From Mucilaginibacter roseus (GTDB taxonomy: Bacteria; Bacteroidota; Bacteroidia; Sphingobacteriales; Sphingobacteriaceae), in assembly GCF_021215455.1 (NCBI RefSeq), contig NZ_JAJPWV010000001.1, positions 620,001-684,000 on the forward strand: DNA of 64,000 nucleotides, in the 5' to 3' direction. Under the pieces are notes generated by a model. The model ran no database searches and was not told the origin of the DNA. It was given only the letters and a program-made list of their open reading frames with translations. Positions within the stretch are counted from its first letter, which is position 1. The number at the start of each line of letters is the position of its first letter. Shown one piece after another: positions 32,417-43,622 of the stretch. The translations under genes and the position numbers were made by a program.

Positions 32417-33742
32417 TTAGTTTTCTACCTCTACCAGTTCTTCATAATAGTCAAGACCTAAGTGCGTAATCAAATCTTCACCCATCAGGTAACGCAGGGT
32501 GTTCTCTAATTTGATCAATTGCTTAAATATGTCATTCTCAGCTGGTAAGCCTGGCGCAGTTTGCGGGCTTTTCAGGTAGAATGATAACCACTCCTGAATA
32601 CCGCTCATTCCTGCGCGTTTAGCAAAATCGCTAAACAAAGCTAAGTCAAGCGCTACCGGTGCAGCAAGAATTGAGTCGCGGCACAGGAAGTTGATTTTGA
32701 TCTGCATTTTATAACCCATCCAGCCAAAGATGTCAATGTTATCCCAGCTTTCTTTGTTATCGCCATGCGGAGGGTAGTAGTTGATGCGGATTTTGTGGTA
32801 AAGATCGCCATATAATTCAGGCTGATCATCAGCGTTCAGAATATCCTCTAATACACCACCTTTTGATACTTCTTTAGTTTTGAAGTTTTCAGGTGCGTCA
32901 AGTACTAAACCATCGCGGTTACCCAGAATGTTGGTTGAGAACCAGCCGCTAACACCTAATGAACGGGTAGCTAAACCAGGAGCGAGGATGGTTTTAACCA
33001 GTGTCTGGCCGGTTTTAAAATCCTTACCTGCAATTGGAGTACCGGTTAATTTAGCCAGTTCAACCATTGCCGGAATGTCAACTGTTAAGTTTGGAGCGCC
33101 GTTAGCGAAAGGCACACCTAACTTAAGAGCCGCATAAGCGTAAAGCATGCTTGGTGCAATGCGTTTATCGTCAGCTTTAAGGGCTTCCTCAAATTTTTCA
33201 AGCGTGCTGTGTATATCACTCGCCTCAAAGAAAACTTCAGTTGAAGCACACCAAACGATAACCACACGGTCAAGGCCGTTTGATTCTTTAAAGTTGGTAA
33301 TGTCTTCCATCAGCTCTTGCGCCATTTCCCAACGGGTACCGGTTTTAACGTGGGTACCGTCAAGGTTACGTGCGTAATCGCGGTCAAAAGCAGCCTTCAT
33401 CGGAACGATAGCCTGTAATTGATCTTTAACAGCTTCGATGTGATGACGCTCTAATACCTGCGCGTGGCTTGCAGCTTCGTAAACGTTGTCTGAGTAAACA
33501 TCCCAACCGCCCCAAACAATGTCATTCAGGTCAGCCAGCGGAACAAAATCTTTGATCTTAGGCCTGCGGTTCTCAGTTCTTTTACCTAAACGTATAGTGC
33601 CCATTTGAGTTAATGAGCCGATAGGTTGAGTCAATCCTTTTTTTACAGACTCAACACCCGCGATCATTGTTGTAGCTACCGCGCCTAAGCCCGGCAGGAG
33701 GATACCCAATTTACCCTCAGCAGGTTTAATGTTGTGTTTCAT
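32417..33742 (-). CDS. myo-Inositol-1-phosphate synthase
   Basis: Cytosolic NAD-dependent enzyme of 441 residues that turns glucose-6-phosphate into 1D-myo-inositol-3-phosphate, the committed step of inositol synthesis. The N-terminal Rossmann stretch (LGILLPGLGAVATTMIAGV) and the conserved central segments VVWCASTEVFF, PIAGKDFKTGQTLVKT and SWFSTNILGNRDG, with the C-terminal SILAAPVALDL motif, identify it. Length is that of the bacterial and Bacteroidota form. It lies 26 bp after the reductase gene, and a strong terminator follows. It supplies the head group for the phosphatidyltransferase and the Aur1-like enzyme. Confidence 0.95.
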   Translation of the reverse strand: MKHNIKPAEGKLGILLPGLGAVATTMIAGVESVKKGLTQPIGSLTQMGTIRLGKRTENRRPKIKDFVPLADLNDIVWGGWDVYSDNVYEAASHAQVLERHHIEAVKDQLQAIVPMKAAFDRDYARNLDGTHVKTGTRWEMAQELMEDITNFKESNGLDRVVIVWCASTEVFFEASDIHSTLEKFEEALKADDKRIAPSMLYAYAALKLGVPFANGAPNLTVDIPAMVELAKLTGTPIAGKDFKTGQTLVKTILAPGLATRSLGVSGWFSTNILGNRDGLVLDAPENFKTKEVSKGGVLEDILNADDQPELYGDLYHKIRINYYPPHGDNKESWDNIDIFGWMGYKMQIKINFLCRDSILAAPVALDLALFSDFAKRAGMSGIQEWLSFYLKSPQTAPGLPAENDIFKQLIKLENTLRYLMGEDLITHLGLDYYEELVEVEN

Positions 33743-33768
33743 TTATTGTACTATTTATTTATAAGGGG

Positions 33769-34755
33769 CTAAAGCCAGTTATTTGCTTTATACCAATTTA
33801 ACGTTTCAGTTAATCCCGCGTCGAGGTCATACTTAGGGTAAAACCCCAGATCATGTTTCGCTTGTTCTGTATCGCAGTTCCAGTTGGCGGCGGTTAACTC
33901 TTTTAATTTCTCAATATTCAATGCCGAAGCTTTGTTGCTCAAAGAACTTACTTTTTCGGCAATTGCTGCAATTACTTTTACTAAATTTACAGGCAGATGA
34001 AACTTTATAGCCTTCAAATTTAATACACTTTTTGTAATATTACCTAATTCGTACCGGCTGTAAAAATTTCCATCGCTTATGATGTAGGTTTTCCCTGTAC
34101 CTGCAAATAGCGCCTTAACGCTTACTTCGGCTAAATCAGTAACATAAATAAAGGTTAGCTTTTGTGCCTTATTACCTATGTAAGGTTCAATACCCTTTAC
34201 TACCTGTTTAAAAAATATAAATATATCCTTGTCCCTCGGGCCATAAACCGCAGTAGGGCGCAGGATGGTATAATCCAGTCCTTTAACGGTTTTTAACTGT
34301 TGTTCGGCAGCCAGTTTACTGCGGCCATAAGCAGTTACCGGGTTAGGCGTTGTATTACCCGTAATAGTACCTTCCAGCGAGTTTATTGGGCCAACTGCAG
34401 CCAGGCTGCTAATCAGCACAAATTTTTTGAACTGCGCACCCGCGTTTACCGCGGCTTTGGCAAGGTTTACAGTATAAGTGGCATTTATAGTATCGTACTC
34501 CTTTTGCGAACGGGCTTTAGTAGCTCCGGCGGCATGTATAATATAATTGATGCCGTTGTCACTTAGCAGTTTGCTTAACGACTCCTGATTGCGAAAGTCC
34601 GGATATACATATTTTACATCCAAATCCTTTAAATGATCTATGCTGCTGCTTTTACGAACGGCGGCATAAACTTCCAGGTTATTTTTTAAAGCCTCGTTAA
34701 TTAAATGGTAACCCACAAATCCGCTGGCGCCGGTTATTAAAACCTTTTCCTTCAT
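33769..34755 (-). CDS. Extended SDR (NAD-dependent epimerase/dehydratase family), candidate ketosphinganine/ceramide reductase
   Basis: A 328-residue Rossmann protein with the extended-SDR motif TGASGFVG at residues 8-15 and the catalytic YGRSK (Tyr-x3-Lys) in the middle. Its gene overlaps the acyltransferase stop by four bases (ATGA), so the two are translationally coupled. In Caulobacter, spt, bcerS and cerR form the bacterial ceramide pathway, CerR being an epimerase-like reductase of the 3-keto group. The same trio here makes that role likely. A nucleotide-sugar epimerase is the default alternative, but no sugar genes are nearby. Confidence 0.8.
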   Translation of the reverse strand: MKEKVLITGASGFVGYHLINEALKNNLEVYAAVRKSSSIDHLKDLDVKYVYPDFRNQESLSKLLSDNGINYIIHAAGATKARSQKEYDTINATYTVNLAKAAVNAGAQFKKFVLISSLAAVGPINSLEGTITGNTTPNPVTAYGRSKLAAEQQLKTVKGLDYTILRPTAVYGPRDKDIFIFFKQVVKGIEPYIGNKAQKLTFIYVTDLAEVSVKALFAGTGKTYIISDGNFYSRYELGNITKSVLNLKAIKFHLPVNLVKVIAAIAEKVSSLSNKASALNIEKLKELTAANWNCDTEQAKHDLGFYPKYDLDAGLTETLNWYKANNWL

Positions 34756-35870
34756 ATCGCTTTCTCGTATATCCTGTAGGTTTTGTATTGCTCGCCACCT
34801 ATAGCTTCAATGGCACGGTTTACCATGTCATTATGTTCCAGTGTCCAACTGGCCTCTGCATAGTCCATACCTTTTTTGGTGTACGATCGCATGATCTCAC
34901 CATATAAACAGGCCTCGATACCCATTTTACGGTAGCCATCAATTACACCGAGCAGCATAATGCGTATACCTTTGATTTTGCTTTTATTTAACAGCAGTTT
35001 AAATATCCCAGTTGGTAATAAACGGCCTTTTTTAATTGTACGCAGTATTTGGTTTAAATCAGGTATTGCTACACCAAAGCCTATGATTTTACCGTCCTGC
35101 TCGGCCAATACAGCAAAGTCCTGATCGAGTATCATCTTCAGGTCGTTCGCCGTGTAATCAAACTCTTCGTTCGTCATCGGGAAAAAGCCAAGGTTTTTAT
35201 CCCAGGCTTTATTATATACCTCGCGTAGCGCAGCAGCCTCTTCCTTAAATTTTTTAAGGTTGATTTTACGTATAGTGATATTATTGCGCTGCAAACGGCC
35301 TTGTAAAAGGTCGAGCATTTTTACAGCTTTATCGTTATAAGCATTGCCTTTCCAGCTATAAGCAAACAAATCAACCTGCTTGGTTAGGCCGGCATTTGCA
35401 AACAGTTCCATGTAATATTGCGGGTTATAAGGCATCATCACAAGGGGAGGAGAGTCGAAACCCTTAACCAACAAACCACAGGTTTCGTTAGTTGAAGGAT
35501 TTGCAGGGCCTACCAATTTATTCGCTCCTTTTTCTTTAAGCCAGCTTGTAGCTGCCTCAAATAATGAGTTTGCTACTTTTTGATCGTTAATACAATCAAA
35601 AAAACCGAAGAAACCATCGCTGGCATTATTGAACTGATTGTGATTGGTGTTGAATATTGCGGCGATGCGGCCAACAACTTTACCAGTGTCATCAAAGGCT
35701 AAAAACGTTTGTAACGACGAATGCTTTAAAAAAGGATGCGTGGTTAACAAATCTCTTTGAGCAATAAAAAGCTCCGGTACGTAATTCGGGTCGTTTTTAT
35801 GTAACTCATGCGGAAAGTCGATAAAACTTGCAAGCTCCTTTTTGGTTTTGACCGCTGCAACGTTGCTCAT
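34752..35870 (-). CDS. GNAT-fold protein, candidate bacterial ceramide synthase
   Basis: A 372-residue protein with two GNAT-like halves. The C-terminal half (about 215-370) shows the acyl-CoA-binding pattern (VAIPDLNQILR..., GVIDGYRKMGIEACLY, then WTLEHNDMVNRAIEAIGGEQYKTYRIY). It lies between serine palmitoyltransferase (76 bp upstream) and the reductase (4-bp overlap). In Caulobacter the acyl-CoA-dependent ceramide synthase bCerS is also a GNAT-type protein next to spt. I infer that this protein N-acylates the long-chain base. Proteins of this family are usually annotated only as hypothetical or GNAT. Lysine-rich surface patches could allow membrane contact. Confidence 0.75.
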   Translation of the reverse strand: MSNVAAVKTKKELASFIDFPHELHKNDPNYVPELFIAQRDLLTTHPFLKHSSLQTFLAFDDTGKVVGRIAAIFNTNHNQFNNASDGFFGFFDCINDQKVANSLFEAATSWLKEKGANKLVGPANPSTNETCGLLVKGFDSPPLVMMPYNPQYYMELFANAGLTKQVDLFAYSWKGNAYNDKAVKMLDLLQGRLQRNNITIRKINLKKFKEEAAALREVYNKAWDKNLGFFPMTNEEFDYTANDLKMILDQDFAVLAEQDGKIIGFGVAIPDLNQILRTIKKGRLLPTGIFKLLLNKSKIKGIRIMLLGVIDGYRKMGIEACLYGEIMRSYTKKGMDYAEASWTLEHNDMVNRAIEAIGGEQYKTYRIYEKAI

Positions 35871-35892
35871 AGTATTGGTGTGGTTATAATTG

Positions 35893-35925
35893 AAATAAGG
35901 TACACGTTTGGTGTACCTTATTTTT
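35893..35925. terminator. Strong hairpin between serine palmitoyltransferase and the acyltransferase gene
   Basis: A 13-bp perfect inverted repeat (AAATAAGGTACAC / GTGTACCTTATTT) with a 5-base loop lies in the 75-bp gap. A T-run follows only on the plus strand; on the minus strand, the direction of transcription, the stem itself ends TTATTT and then CAATT, so termination would be weak. It may act as an attenuator or RNA stabiliser, or shield against antisense transcription. Confidence 0.55.
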
Positions 35926-35945
35926 GTGCTCGGGCAATATTTTAA

Positions 35946-37507
<1,562 letters not shown>

Positions 37508-38851
37508 ATGAAGAGAATATTTATTGTTTTATTAAATATCATCGCCGTAAGCGGAGTGTTTGCCCAAACACAACAACGGCCCGATAGCATTTCGGGTAAG
37601 GTAAGCTTACAACAATGTATTAATTACGCTTTACGTAATCAGCCACTGGCTCGCCAGGCTGTATTGGACGAAGATATCAATGAGCGCGACATTCGCATCG
37701 GGCTTGCCGGTTGGCTTCCACAAGCTACGGGTACCGGGCAATTACAGCATTATTACGAGGGAGGGCCTAACGCCAACTCCGCTAACGTACCGGGCAGCGT
37801 TCTGCAAAACCAAAACATCAGCAACCTGTCTATATTAGGTGTTCAGGTAAGCCAGGTACTATATAATAATGATGTATTCCTGGCGTCACGGGCTGCAAGG
37901 TACTCACGTCAGTATTATAAACAGAATACCGAAAGCACGCGTATCAACCTGATATCAGATGTAAGCAAAGCTTATTACGATGTGCTTTTATCGCAACGCC
38001 AGCTTAAAATTACTAATGAAGACATTTTGCGCCTGCAACGGAGCCTTAAGGATGCGCGCAGCCGTTATGAGGCCGGCGTGTCTGACAAGATTGATTACAA
38101 ACAAGCTACCATCGCGCTTAATAACTCTACTTCGACACGTAAACAGCTTAGCGAGAGCATTAAAAGCCGTGAGGCTTACCTGAAACAACTGATGGGTGTA
38201 AATACCAATACGCCATTAAGCTTACAATTTGATTCGACCCGTTTTGAGGCCGAGGCCGCGATTGATACCAACCAAACGCTGGATGTAACCAAACGGGTGG
38301 AGTACCGTATGTTGCAGAGCCAAAAAACGCTGCAAAACTTAAACGTGAGTTATTATAAGTGGGGCTTTTTGCCGTCGCTGTCTGCAATTGGTACTTATAA
38401 CCTGATATACGCCAGTAGCAGTATATCAAAACTGTATAACAATAGCTTCCCTAACGGCTACGTTGGCTTATCTTTAAGTGTGCCGTTGTTCCAGGGCACC
38501 CGCAGGTTGCAAAATTTACGTAAAGCCCGATTACAGGAAGAGCGTGTAGATTTGGATTTGATTAATACGCAAAACAGCATAAACACAGAGTATGTACAGG
38601 CCTTAGCGAATTACAAGAGTAACTACACCGCCTGGCAACTGGTTAAAGAGAACGTTGATTTGGCACGGGATGTATATAATGTGGTAAGCCTGCAATATCG
38701 TGAGGGTATTAAAACTTATCTCGATGTAATCGTGTCGCAAACTGATTTACGTACGGCTCAGCTTAATTACTATAACGCCTTGTTCCAGGTGCTATCGAGC
38801 AAAATAGAACTTGAACGATCATTAGGAAAAATATCTGCACAACAAAACTAA
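37508..38851 (+). CDS. TolC family outer-membrane efflux protein
   Basis: A 447-residue outer-membrane channel of a tripartite pump. Signal peptide with cleavage near VFAQ. Two repeats of long periplasmic coiled-coil helices (about 150-215 and 345-440, for example YEAGVSDKIDYKQA and YREGIKTYLDVIVSQTDL) flank the short barrel strands, the standard TolC duplication. It is the first gene of the operon, followed after 9 bp by the adaptor and then the inner-membrane pump. This channel-adaptor-pump order is less common than adaptor-pump-channel but is regular in Bacteroidota. Confidence 0.93.
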   Translation: MKRIFIVLLNIIAVSGVFAQTQQRPDSISGKVSLQQCINYALRNQPLARQAVLDEDINERDIRIGLAGWLPQATGTGQLQHYYEGGPNANSANVPGSVLQNQNISNLSILGVQVSQVLYNNDVFLASRAARYSRQYYKQNTESTRINLISDVSKAYYDVLLSQRQLKITNEDILRLQRSLKDARSRYEAGVSDKIDYKQATIALNNSTSTRKQLSESIKSREAYLKQLMGVNTNTPLSLQFDSTRFEAEAAIDTNQTLDVTKRVEYRMLQSQKTLQNLNVSYYKWGFLPSLSAIGTYNLIYASSSISKLYNNSFPNGYVGLSLSVPLFQGTRRLQNLRKARLQEERVDLDLINTQNSINTEYVQALANYKSNYTAWQLVKENVDLARDVYNVVSLQYREGIKTYLDVIVSQTDLRTAQLNYYNALFQVLSSKIELERSLGKISAQQN

Positions 38852-38860
38852 ACCCTGAAT

Positions 38861-39991
38861 ATGAAACACACCAGTATATATACGTTGGCCGTAGCCGCTA
38901 CATTAACATGGTCGGCTTGTGGTAACAAACAACAACAGGCAGGCCCGCCACCGGCAACGCCAATAAGCGTTGTTGAAGCCAAAAAAACTCCGGCCGCTTA
39001 CTATGACAATTATCAGGGTATTGTTGTTGCCCTTAACACCGTTGAGCTACGCAGCCAGGTTTCAGGCTTTATCACCGGCATCTTTTTTAAAGAGGGTGAC
39101 GTAGTACAAAAAGGGCAGGCACTATATGAGATAGACCGCCGTAAATACCTTGCGGCTTACCAACAGGCGCAAGCAAATGTACTTAGCGCAAAAGCCAATC
39201 TATCAAAAGCGCAAAAAGATATCGACCGTTACAATATGCTGCTTAAAAATGATGCCGTTGCCCGCCAAACAGTAGATCAGGCAACCGCTTCTTACGAAAC
39301 TGCTAAAAGCCAGGTAGCTGTGGCCAATGCCGCGTTAGAGTCGGCGCGTACCGATCTTTCCTATGCTACCATAACTGCGCCATTTACCGGGCGTATTGGT
39401 ATATCGCAGGTAAGGCTTGGCGCGCAGGTTACGCCGGGTACAACTTTGCTTAACACTATTTCGGCTGAAAACCCTGTAGGTATTGACGTGGTGATTAACG
39501 AGCAGCAAATAGACCGTTTTTACAAGCTGATGAAAAGCAGCTCTGATACAACCTTTAGGCTCCAGTTACCGAATGGGCAAATGTATGGCAGTACCGGTAA
39601 AATACTGGCGGTTGACCGTGGTGTGAATAACCAAACCGGTAGCACAACCGTACGAGTTCAATTTCCTAATCCTAACAAGGAGTTAAAAGATGGAATGAGC
39701 GGCGTACTACAGGTTTTGAATGACGATTCGGGCAACCGCATACAAATACCTTACAAAGCGGTTGTTGAGCAGATGGGTGAGTTTTTTGTTTTCACCGCGC
39801 AGGATAGCATTGCTTTACAACACAAAGTGAACCTTGGCCCTCGTGTTAAGGATGATGTTATTGTACTGAATGGTATTAACGAAGGCGATAAGGTAATTAC
39901 TGAGGGTATACAACGCCTGCGCGATAGCAGCAAGGTTACTACGGCCGCACCGGCACAACCCGGCGCACAAGCTAAACCGGCTGCCAAATAA
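38861..39991 (+). CDS. RND efflux pump periplasmic adaptor lipoprotein
   Basis: A 376-residue membrane-fusion protein of the AcrA/MexA type, linking the pump to the TolC channel. Lipobox TWSACGNKQ at about residue 20. The biotinyl-lipoyl-like domain (VELRSQVSGFITGIFFKEGDVV, and its second half FTGRIGISQVRLGAQV) flanks the alpha-helical hairpin (about 98-165), followed by a beta-barrel domain (to about 290) and a membrane-proximal domain. The C-terminus is a short proline and alanine-rich tail. It sits between the channel and pump genes. Confidence 0.94.
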   Translation: MKHTSIYTLAVAATLTWSACGNKQQQAGPPPATPISVVEAKKTPAAYYDNYQGIVVALNTVELRSQVSGFITGIFFKEGDVVQKGQALYEIDRRKYLAAYQQAQANVLSAKANLSKAQKDIDRYNMLLKNDAVARQTVDQATASYETAKSQVAVANAALESARTDLSYATITAPFTGRIGISQVRLGAQVTPGTTLLNTISAENPVGIDVVINEQQIDRFYKLMKSSSDTTFRLQLPNGQMYGSTGKILAVDRGVNNQTGSTTVRVQFPNPNKELKDGMSGVLQVLNDDSGNRIQIPYKAVVEQMGEFFVFTAQDSIALQHKVNLGPRVKDDVIVLNGINEGDKVITEGIQRLRDSSKVTTAAPAQPGAQAKPAAK

Positions 39992-40070
39992 TCATACAAA
40001 GCGTATATCAACCTAATGAAAAAAAGACGATGTGGGTTTTAACCCCATCAACGAAACTTTAAAAAAAAGA

Positions 40071-43000
40071 ATGATAGCAGAAACCTTTATACGACGACCG
40101 GTAACGGCCATTGTAATATCATTAGTAATACTGGTGGTAGGCTCGCTGGCGATAGCCAATTTGCCTATTGCGCAGTACCCCGAAATTACGCCGCCTACCG
40201 TGCAGGTTACCGGTAACTATACGGGCGCCGACGCACTCACGGTGGAGCAAACCGTTGCTACTCCGGTTGAGGTGCAGGTGAACGGTACACCGGGCATGAC
40301 CTATCTGCAAAGTAACAGCACCAGTAACGGCCAAATGAGCATGACGGTTAACTTTGAAGTAGGTACCGACATTAATATAGCAGCGCTCGATGTACAGAAC
40401 CGCGTGGGTATAGCCCTGCCAACCTTACCTCAGGAAGTGCAGCGTTTAGGCCTGGTGGTACGTAAACGTAACCCGAGTATCCTGATGCTGGTAGCACTGT
40501 TTTCGCCAAAGGCTACGCACGATGTAACCTTTACCGATAACTACGCCAACGTATTTATTAAAGATGCGTTATTGCGTACCAAAGGCGTGGGTGACGTGTT
40601 TACACGTGCCGATGATTTTAGTATGCGTATATGGCTTAAGCCTGATAAGCTTGCAGCCCTGGGCATGACAGCCGCTGATGTTACCGCTGCCTTACAGGAG
40701 CAAAACGCGCAGGTAGCTGCAGGTACCGTAGGAGCCACTCCGCAAATGAAGGGACAAACATTTGAGTACACCGTACTGGTAAAAGGCCGTTTAGTTAAAC
40801 CGGAGGAGTTTGAAAACATCGTTGTAAAAACACAACCCGAAACGGGCGCCGTAGTGCATTTAAAAGATGTAGCACGTATACAACTGGGTAAGTTTAACTA
40901 TGCCGGTAATTCGTTTGTTGATAATAAGCGTGCATCATATCTGCTGATTTACCAGGCGCCGGGCAGTAACGCTATTGAAACAGCGGATAATGTTACCGCT
41001 ACAATGGAGCAGTTGAAAAAAACTTTCCCTAATGATATTGACTACGTGATCCCGTTTGAATCGGTTACCGTGGTAAAGGTATCGCTTGACGAGGTAATTG
41101 AAACGTTGGTTATTGCGCTTGCGCTGGTAATTATAGTGGTATTCCTTTTCCTGCAAAGCTGGCGAACAACGCTTATACCGGTGTTGGCTATCCCGGTATC
41201 CATCGTGGGTACATTTATCTTTTTCATACCGTTAGGTTTTACTATCAACACACTTACCTTGTTTGGCTTCGTGCTGGCTATTGGTATTGTGGTGGATGAC
41301 GCCATTGTGGTAGTCGAGGCCGTGCAGCATTATATGGACGAGGAAGGCATGTCGCCGAAGGACGCAACTGTGCACGCCATGCGAGATATATCGGCCCCGG
41401 TAATCGCGATAGCGCTTATCCTGGCGGCGGTGTTCGTGCCGGTAGGCTTTATACCGGGTATAGTTGGGCGACTGTATCAGCAGTTTGCAATTACCATCGC
41501 TATATCGGTACTGATCTCAGCTTTCGTAGCCTTATCCCTTACGCCCGCGTTATGTACTTTAATCCTTCGTCCGCATAAAATTGACGAGAAGTCGGGCGGT
41601 TTAGATAAATTTTTCTACAAGTTCAACTCCTGGTTTGAGCGTGTTACCGGGCGGTATAGAAATGCCGTTGATAAAGGTATCAAGCATTCCAGGTTTGTAA
41701 TGGTGGTGTTATTGGCTATTATTATAGGTACGGTGTTCCTGTTCCGTAGCAAGCCATCAGGGTTTATTCCGCTGGAAGATGAAGGGCGTATATTTGTAAC
41801 TTATGATTTGCCGGAAGGCTCAGCTACCGAGCGTACGGTTGACGTTTTAAAAGGCATGATGAAAACGCTTGATAGCGTACCTGCAATTAAGCACTATGCC
41901 GCCCTGGGTGGATTGAACGCCATTAACTTTGCAACCAAATCAAACAGTGCCACCATCTTCGTTCAGCTCAAACCCTGGGAAGAGCGCGAGAAAAAGGAAG
42001 ACCAGTTGGAAGCTTTGGTTGGTATGTTACAGCAAAAGCTGTCTGCAAAGTTTAAAGAAGCAAGTGTGGTTGTAATATCACCACCGGCTATCCCAGGTTT
42101 AGGTAATACAGGCGGTTTCTCTTTTATTTTACAAGAGCGCGAAGCTGGTGGAGATATTAAAAACTTCGAGAAAACATTGCAAGCTTTTGTTGGTGCAGTT
42201 AACCAGCGGCCTGAAATTGCCCGGGCATTCTCGTTCTTTACCGCACGTACTCCGGCTTACCAGTTAACTATCGACCGTGAAAAAGCCAAAAAACTGGGCG
42301 TGCAGATCAGCGATATTAACAACGCGCTACAAACCTACATGGGTAGTACATATATAAACGATTTTACCATATACGGCCGTAACTTCCGCGTTTTGGCGCA
42401 GGCTGATACCAACTACCGTACGAGCATTACTAACATAGGCCAGTACTTCGTACGCAATCGCTCCGGCCAGATGGTACCGCTGAGTACGCTAACATCGTAT
42501 AAGGTGATTGAAAACGCTCCCCTTATATCGCACTACAACCTGTTCCGTTCTGCTGAGATAAACGGTAGTACAAAGCCGGGATACAGTAGTGGCGATGCTA
42601 TTAAGGCTTTGCAGGAAGTGGCCGCGCAAACCCTGCCGCAGGGTTACGGCTACGAATTCTCCGGCTTAAGCCGTGAGGAGATATTGTCAGGATCGAAAAC
42701 GGTGTACATATTTATTCTTTCGATAGGTTTCGTATTCCTGTTTTTGGCGGCATTGTACGAAAGTTGGTCGGTACCGTTCTCGGTACTGCTTGCCGTACCA
42801 CTCGGCGCTTTCGGTGCGATATTGTTCCTTTGTTTTAAGCCTGATCTGACCAACAATGTGTATGCGCAGATAGGTTTGATCACCCTAATTGGTTTGGCTG
42901 CAAAAAATGCTATCCTTATTGTGGAGTTTGCCAAGGAGCGTGTAGACAGGGGCATGGAACTTGAAAAAGCAACACTTGAAGCGGTGAGGCTGCGTTTACG

Positions 43001-43250
43001 CCCGATTGTGATGACATCGCTGGCGTTTATATTAGGTATATTGCCATTACTCTTCGCCTCGGGTGCAGGTGCTGTATCACGTAAAACCATTGGTTATACG
43101 GTATTTGGCGGTATGCTTTCGGCAACGGCTTTAGCAATATTTATAGTACCGGTATTGTTCTACGTAATTACCAAGATGGCTTACGGTAAAAAGAAACTTG
43201 CCGAGCTGGAGGCCAATTACAAACCCGATCCAGATCACGGTGAGGTTTAA
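40071..43250 (+). CDS. RND family multidrug efflux transporter (HAE1/AcrB type)
   Basis: Inner-membrane proton-driven pump of 1059 residues from the ATG at 40071 (MIAETFIRRPVTAIV, the standard AcrB-like start); an upstream in-frame start at 40032 adds a non-conserved leader. Twelve membrane helices and two large periplasmic loops are visible. The proton-relay aspartate pair is in helix four (GIVVDDAIVVVEAV), and the second relay lysine is in GLAAKNAILIVEFA. It pairs with the upstream adaptor and channel. The substrate is unknown; drugs, bile-like amphiphiles or plant phenolics are typical. A terminator follows. Confidence 0.95.
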   Translation: MIAETFIRRPVTAIVISLVILVVGSLAIANLPIAQYPEITPPTVQVTGNYTGADALTVEQTVATPVEVQVNGTPGMTYLQSNSTSNGQMSMTVNFEVGTDINIAALDVQNRVGIALPTLPQEVQRLGLVVRKRNPSILMLVALFSPKATHDVTFTDNYANVFIKDALLRTKGVGDVFTRADDFSMRIWLKPDKLAALGMTAADVTAALQEQNAQVAAGTVGATPQMKGQTFEYTVLVKGRLVKPEEFENIVVKTQPETGAVVHLKDVARIQLGKFNYAGNSFVDNKRASYLLIYQAPGSNAIETADNVTATMEQLKKTFPNDIDYVIPFESVTVVKVSLDEVIETLVIALALVIIVVFLFLQSWRTTLIPVLAIPVSIVGTFIFFIPLGFTINTLTLFGFVLAIGIVVDDAIVVVEAVQHYMDEEGMSPKDATVHAMRDISAPVIAIALILAAVFVPVGFIPGIVGRLYQQFAITIAISVLISAFVALSLTPALCTLILRPHKIDEKSGGLDKFFYKFNSWFERVTGRYRNAVDKGIKHSRFVMVVLLAIIIGTVFLFRSKPSGFIPLEDEGRIFVTYDLPEGSATERTVDVLKGMMKTLDSVPAIKHYAALGGLNAINFATKSNSATIFVQLKPWEEREKKEDQLEALVGMLQQKLSAKFKEASVVVISPPAIPGLGNTGGFSFILQEREAGGDIKNFEKTLQAFVGAVNQRPEIARAFSFFTARTPAYQLTIDREKAKKLGVQISDINNALQTYMGSTYINDFTIYGRNFRVLAQADTNYRTSITNIGQYFVRNRSGQMVPLSTLTSYKVIENAPLISHYNLFRSAEINGSTKPGYSSGDAIKALQEVAAQTLPQGYGYEFSGLSREEILSGSKTVYIFILSIGFVFLFLAALYESWSVPFSVLLAVPLGAFGAILFLCFKPDLTNNVYAQIGLITLIGLAAKNAILIVEFAKERVDRGMELEKATLEAVRLRLRPIVMTSLAFILGILPLLFASGAGAVSRKTIGYTVFGGMLSATALAIFIVPVLFYVITKMAYGKKKLAELEANYKPDPDHGEV

Positions 43251-43622
43251 TTATCGTATTAGAAAGCCGGGTTGTAAGCCCGGCTTTTTTGTATCGTAAG
43301 CTTTTATTAATACATGAATAATATCATATAATAAGATGCAGAAGGTGTATTTTCATGAAAATTATATGAAATTGTCAGGTTAAACATACATGTTGTATAA
43401 TAATTAATACTTTATAACAAATGTTTATAACGTTGATTTCGGGCCGTTACCGGCGTCGTAAAAAATTGCATATATAAATGCGATATGTTTTATTATCAGT
43501 ATAGTTACAATTGTAAAAGCAGCGTCATGTAAGTAGTTAATCTATTAGTTTGGCATATTTGGCAACAAAATTGGATGAGTTGTGTTGTGAAATCTAAAAT
43601 TTATTTACAAAACATCACAACA
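43251..43622. other. Intergenic region after the efflux operon
   Basis: After the terminator at 43264-43290 the sequence is AT-rich with no reading frame of note. A TTTGGCATATTTGGC stretch near 43551-43565 may belong to the promoter of the outer-membrane protein gene, but no clean promoter pair is seen. Confidence 0.5.
43264..43290 (+). terminator. Terminator of the RND efflux operon
   Basis: AAGCCGGG (43264-43271) pairs with CCCGGCTT (43279-43286) and is followed by a T-run, 14 bp after the pump stop codon. Confidence 0.85.

Noticed and set aside
33769..34755. Assignment as a nucleotide-sugar epimerase
   Set aside because: The fold allows it, but the four-base overlap with the GNAT gene and the adjacent spt fit the ceramide reductase trio, and no sugar-nucleotide genes are present.
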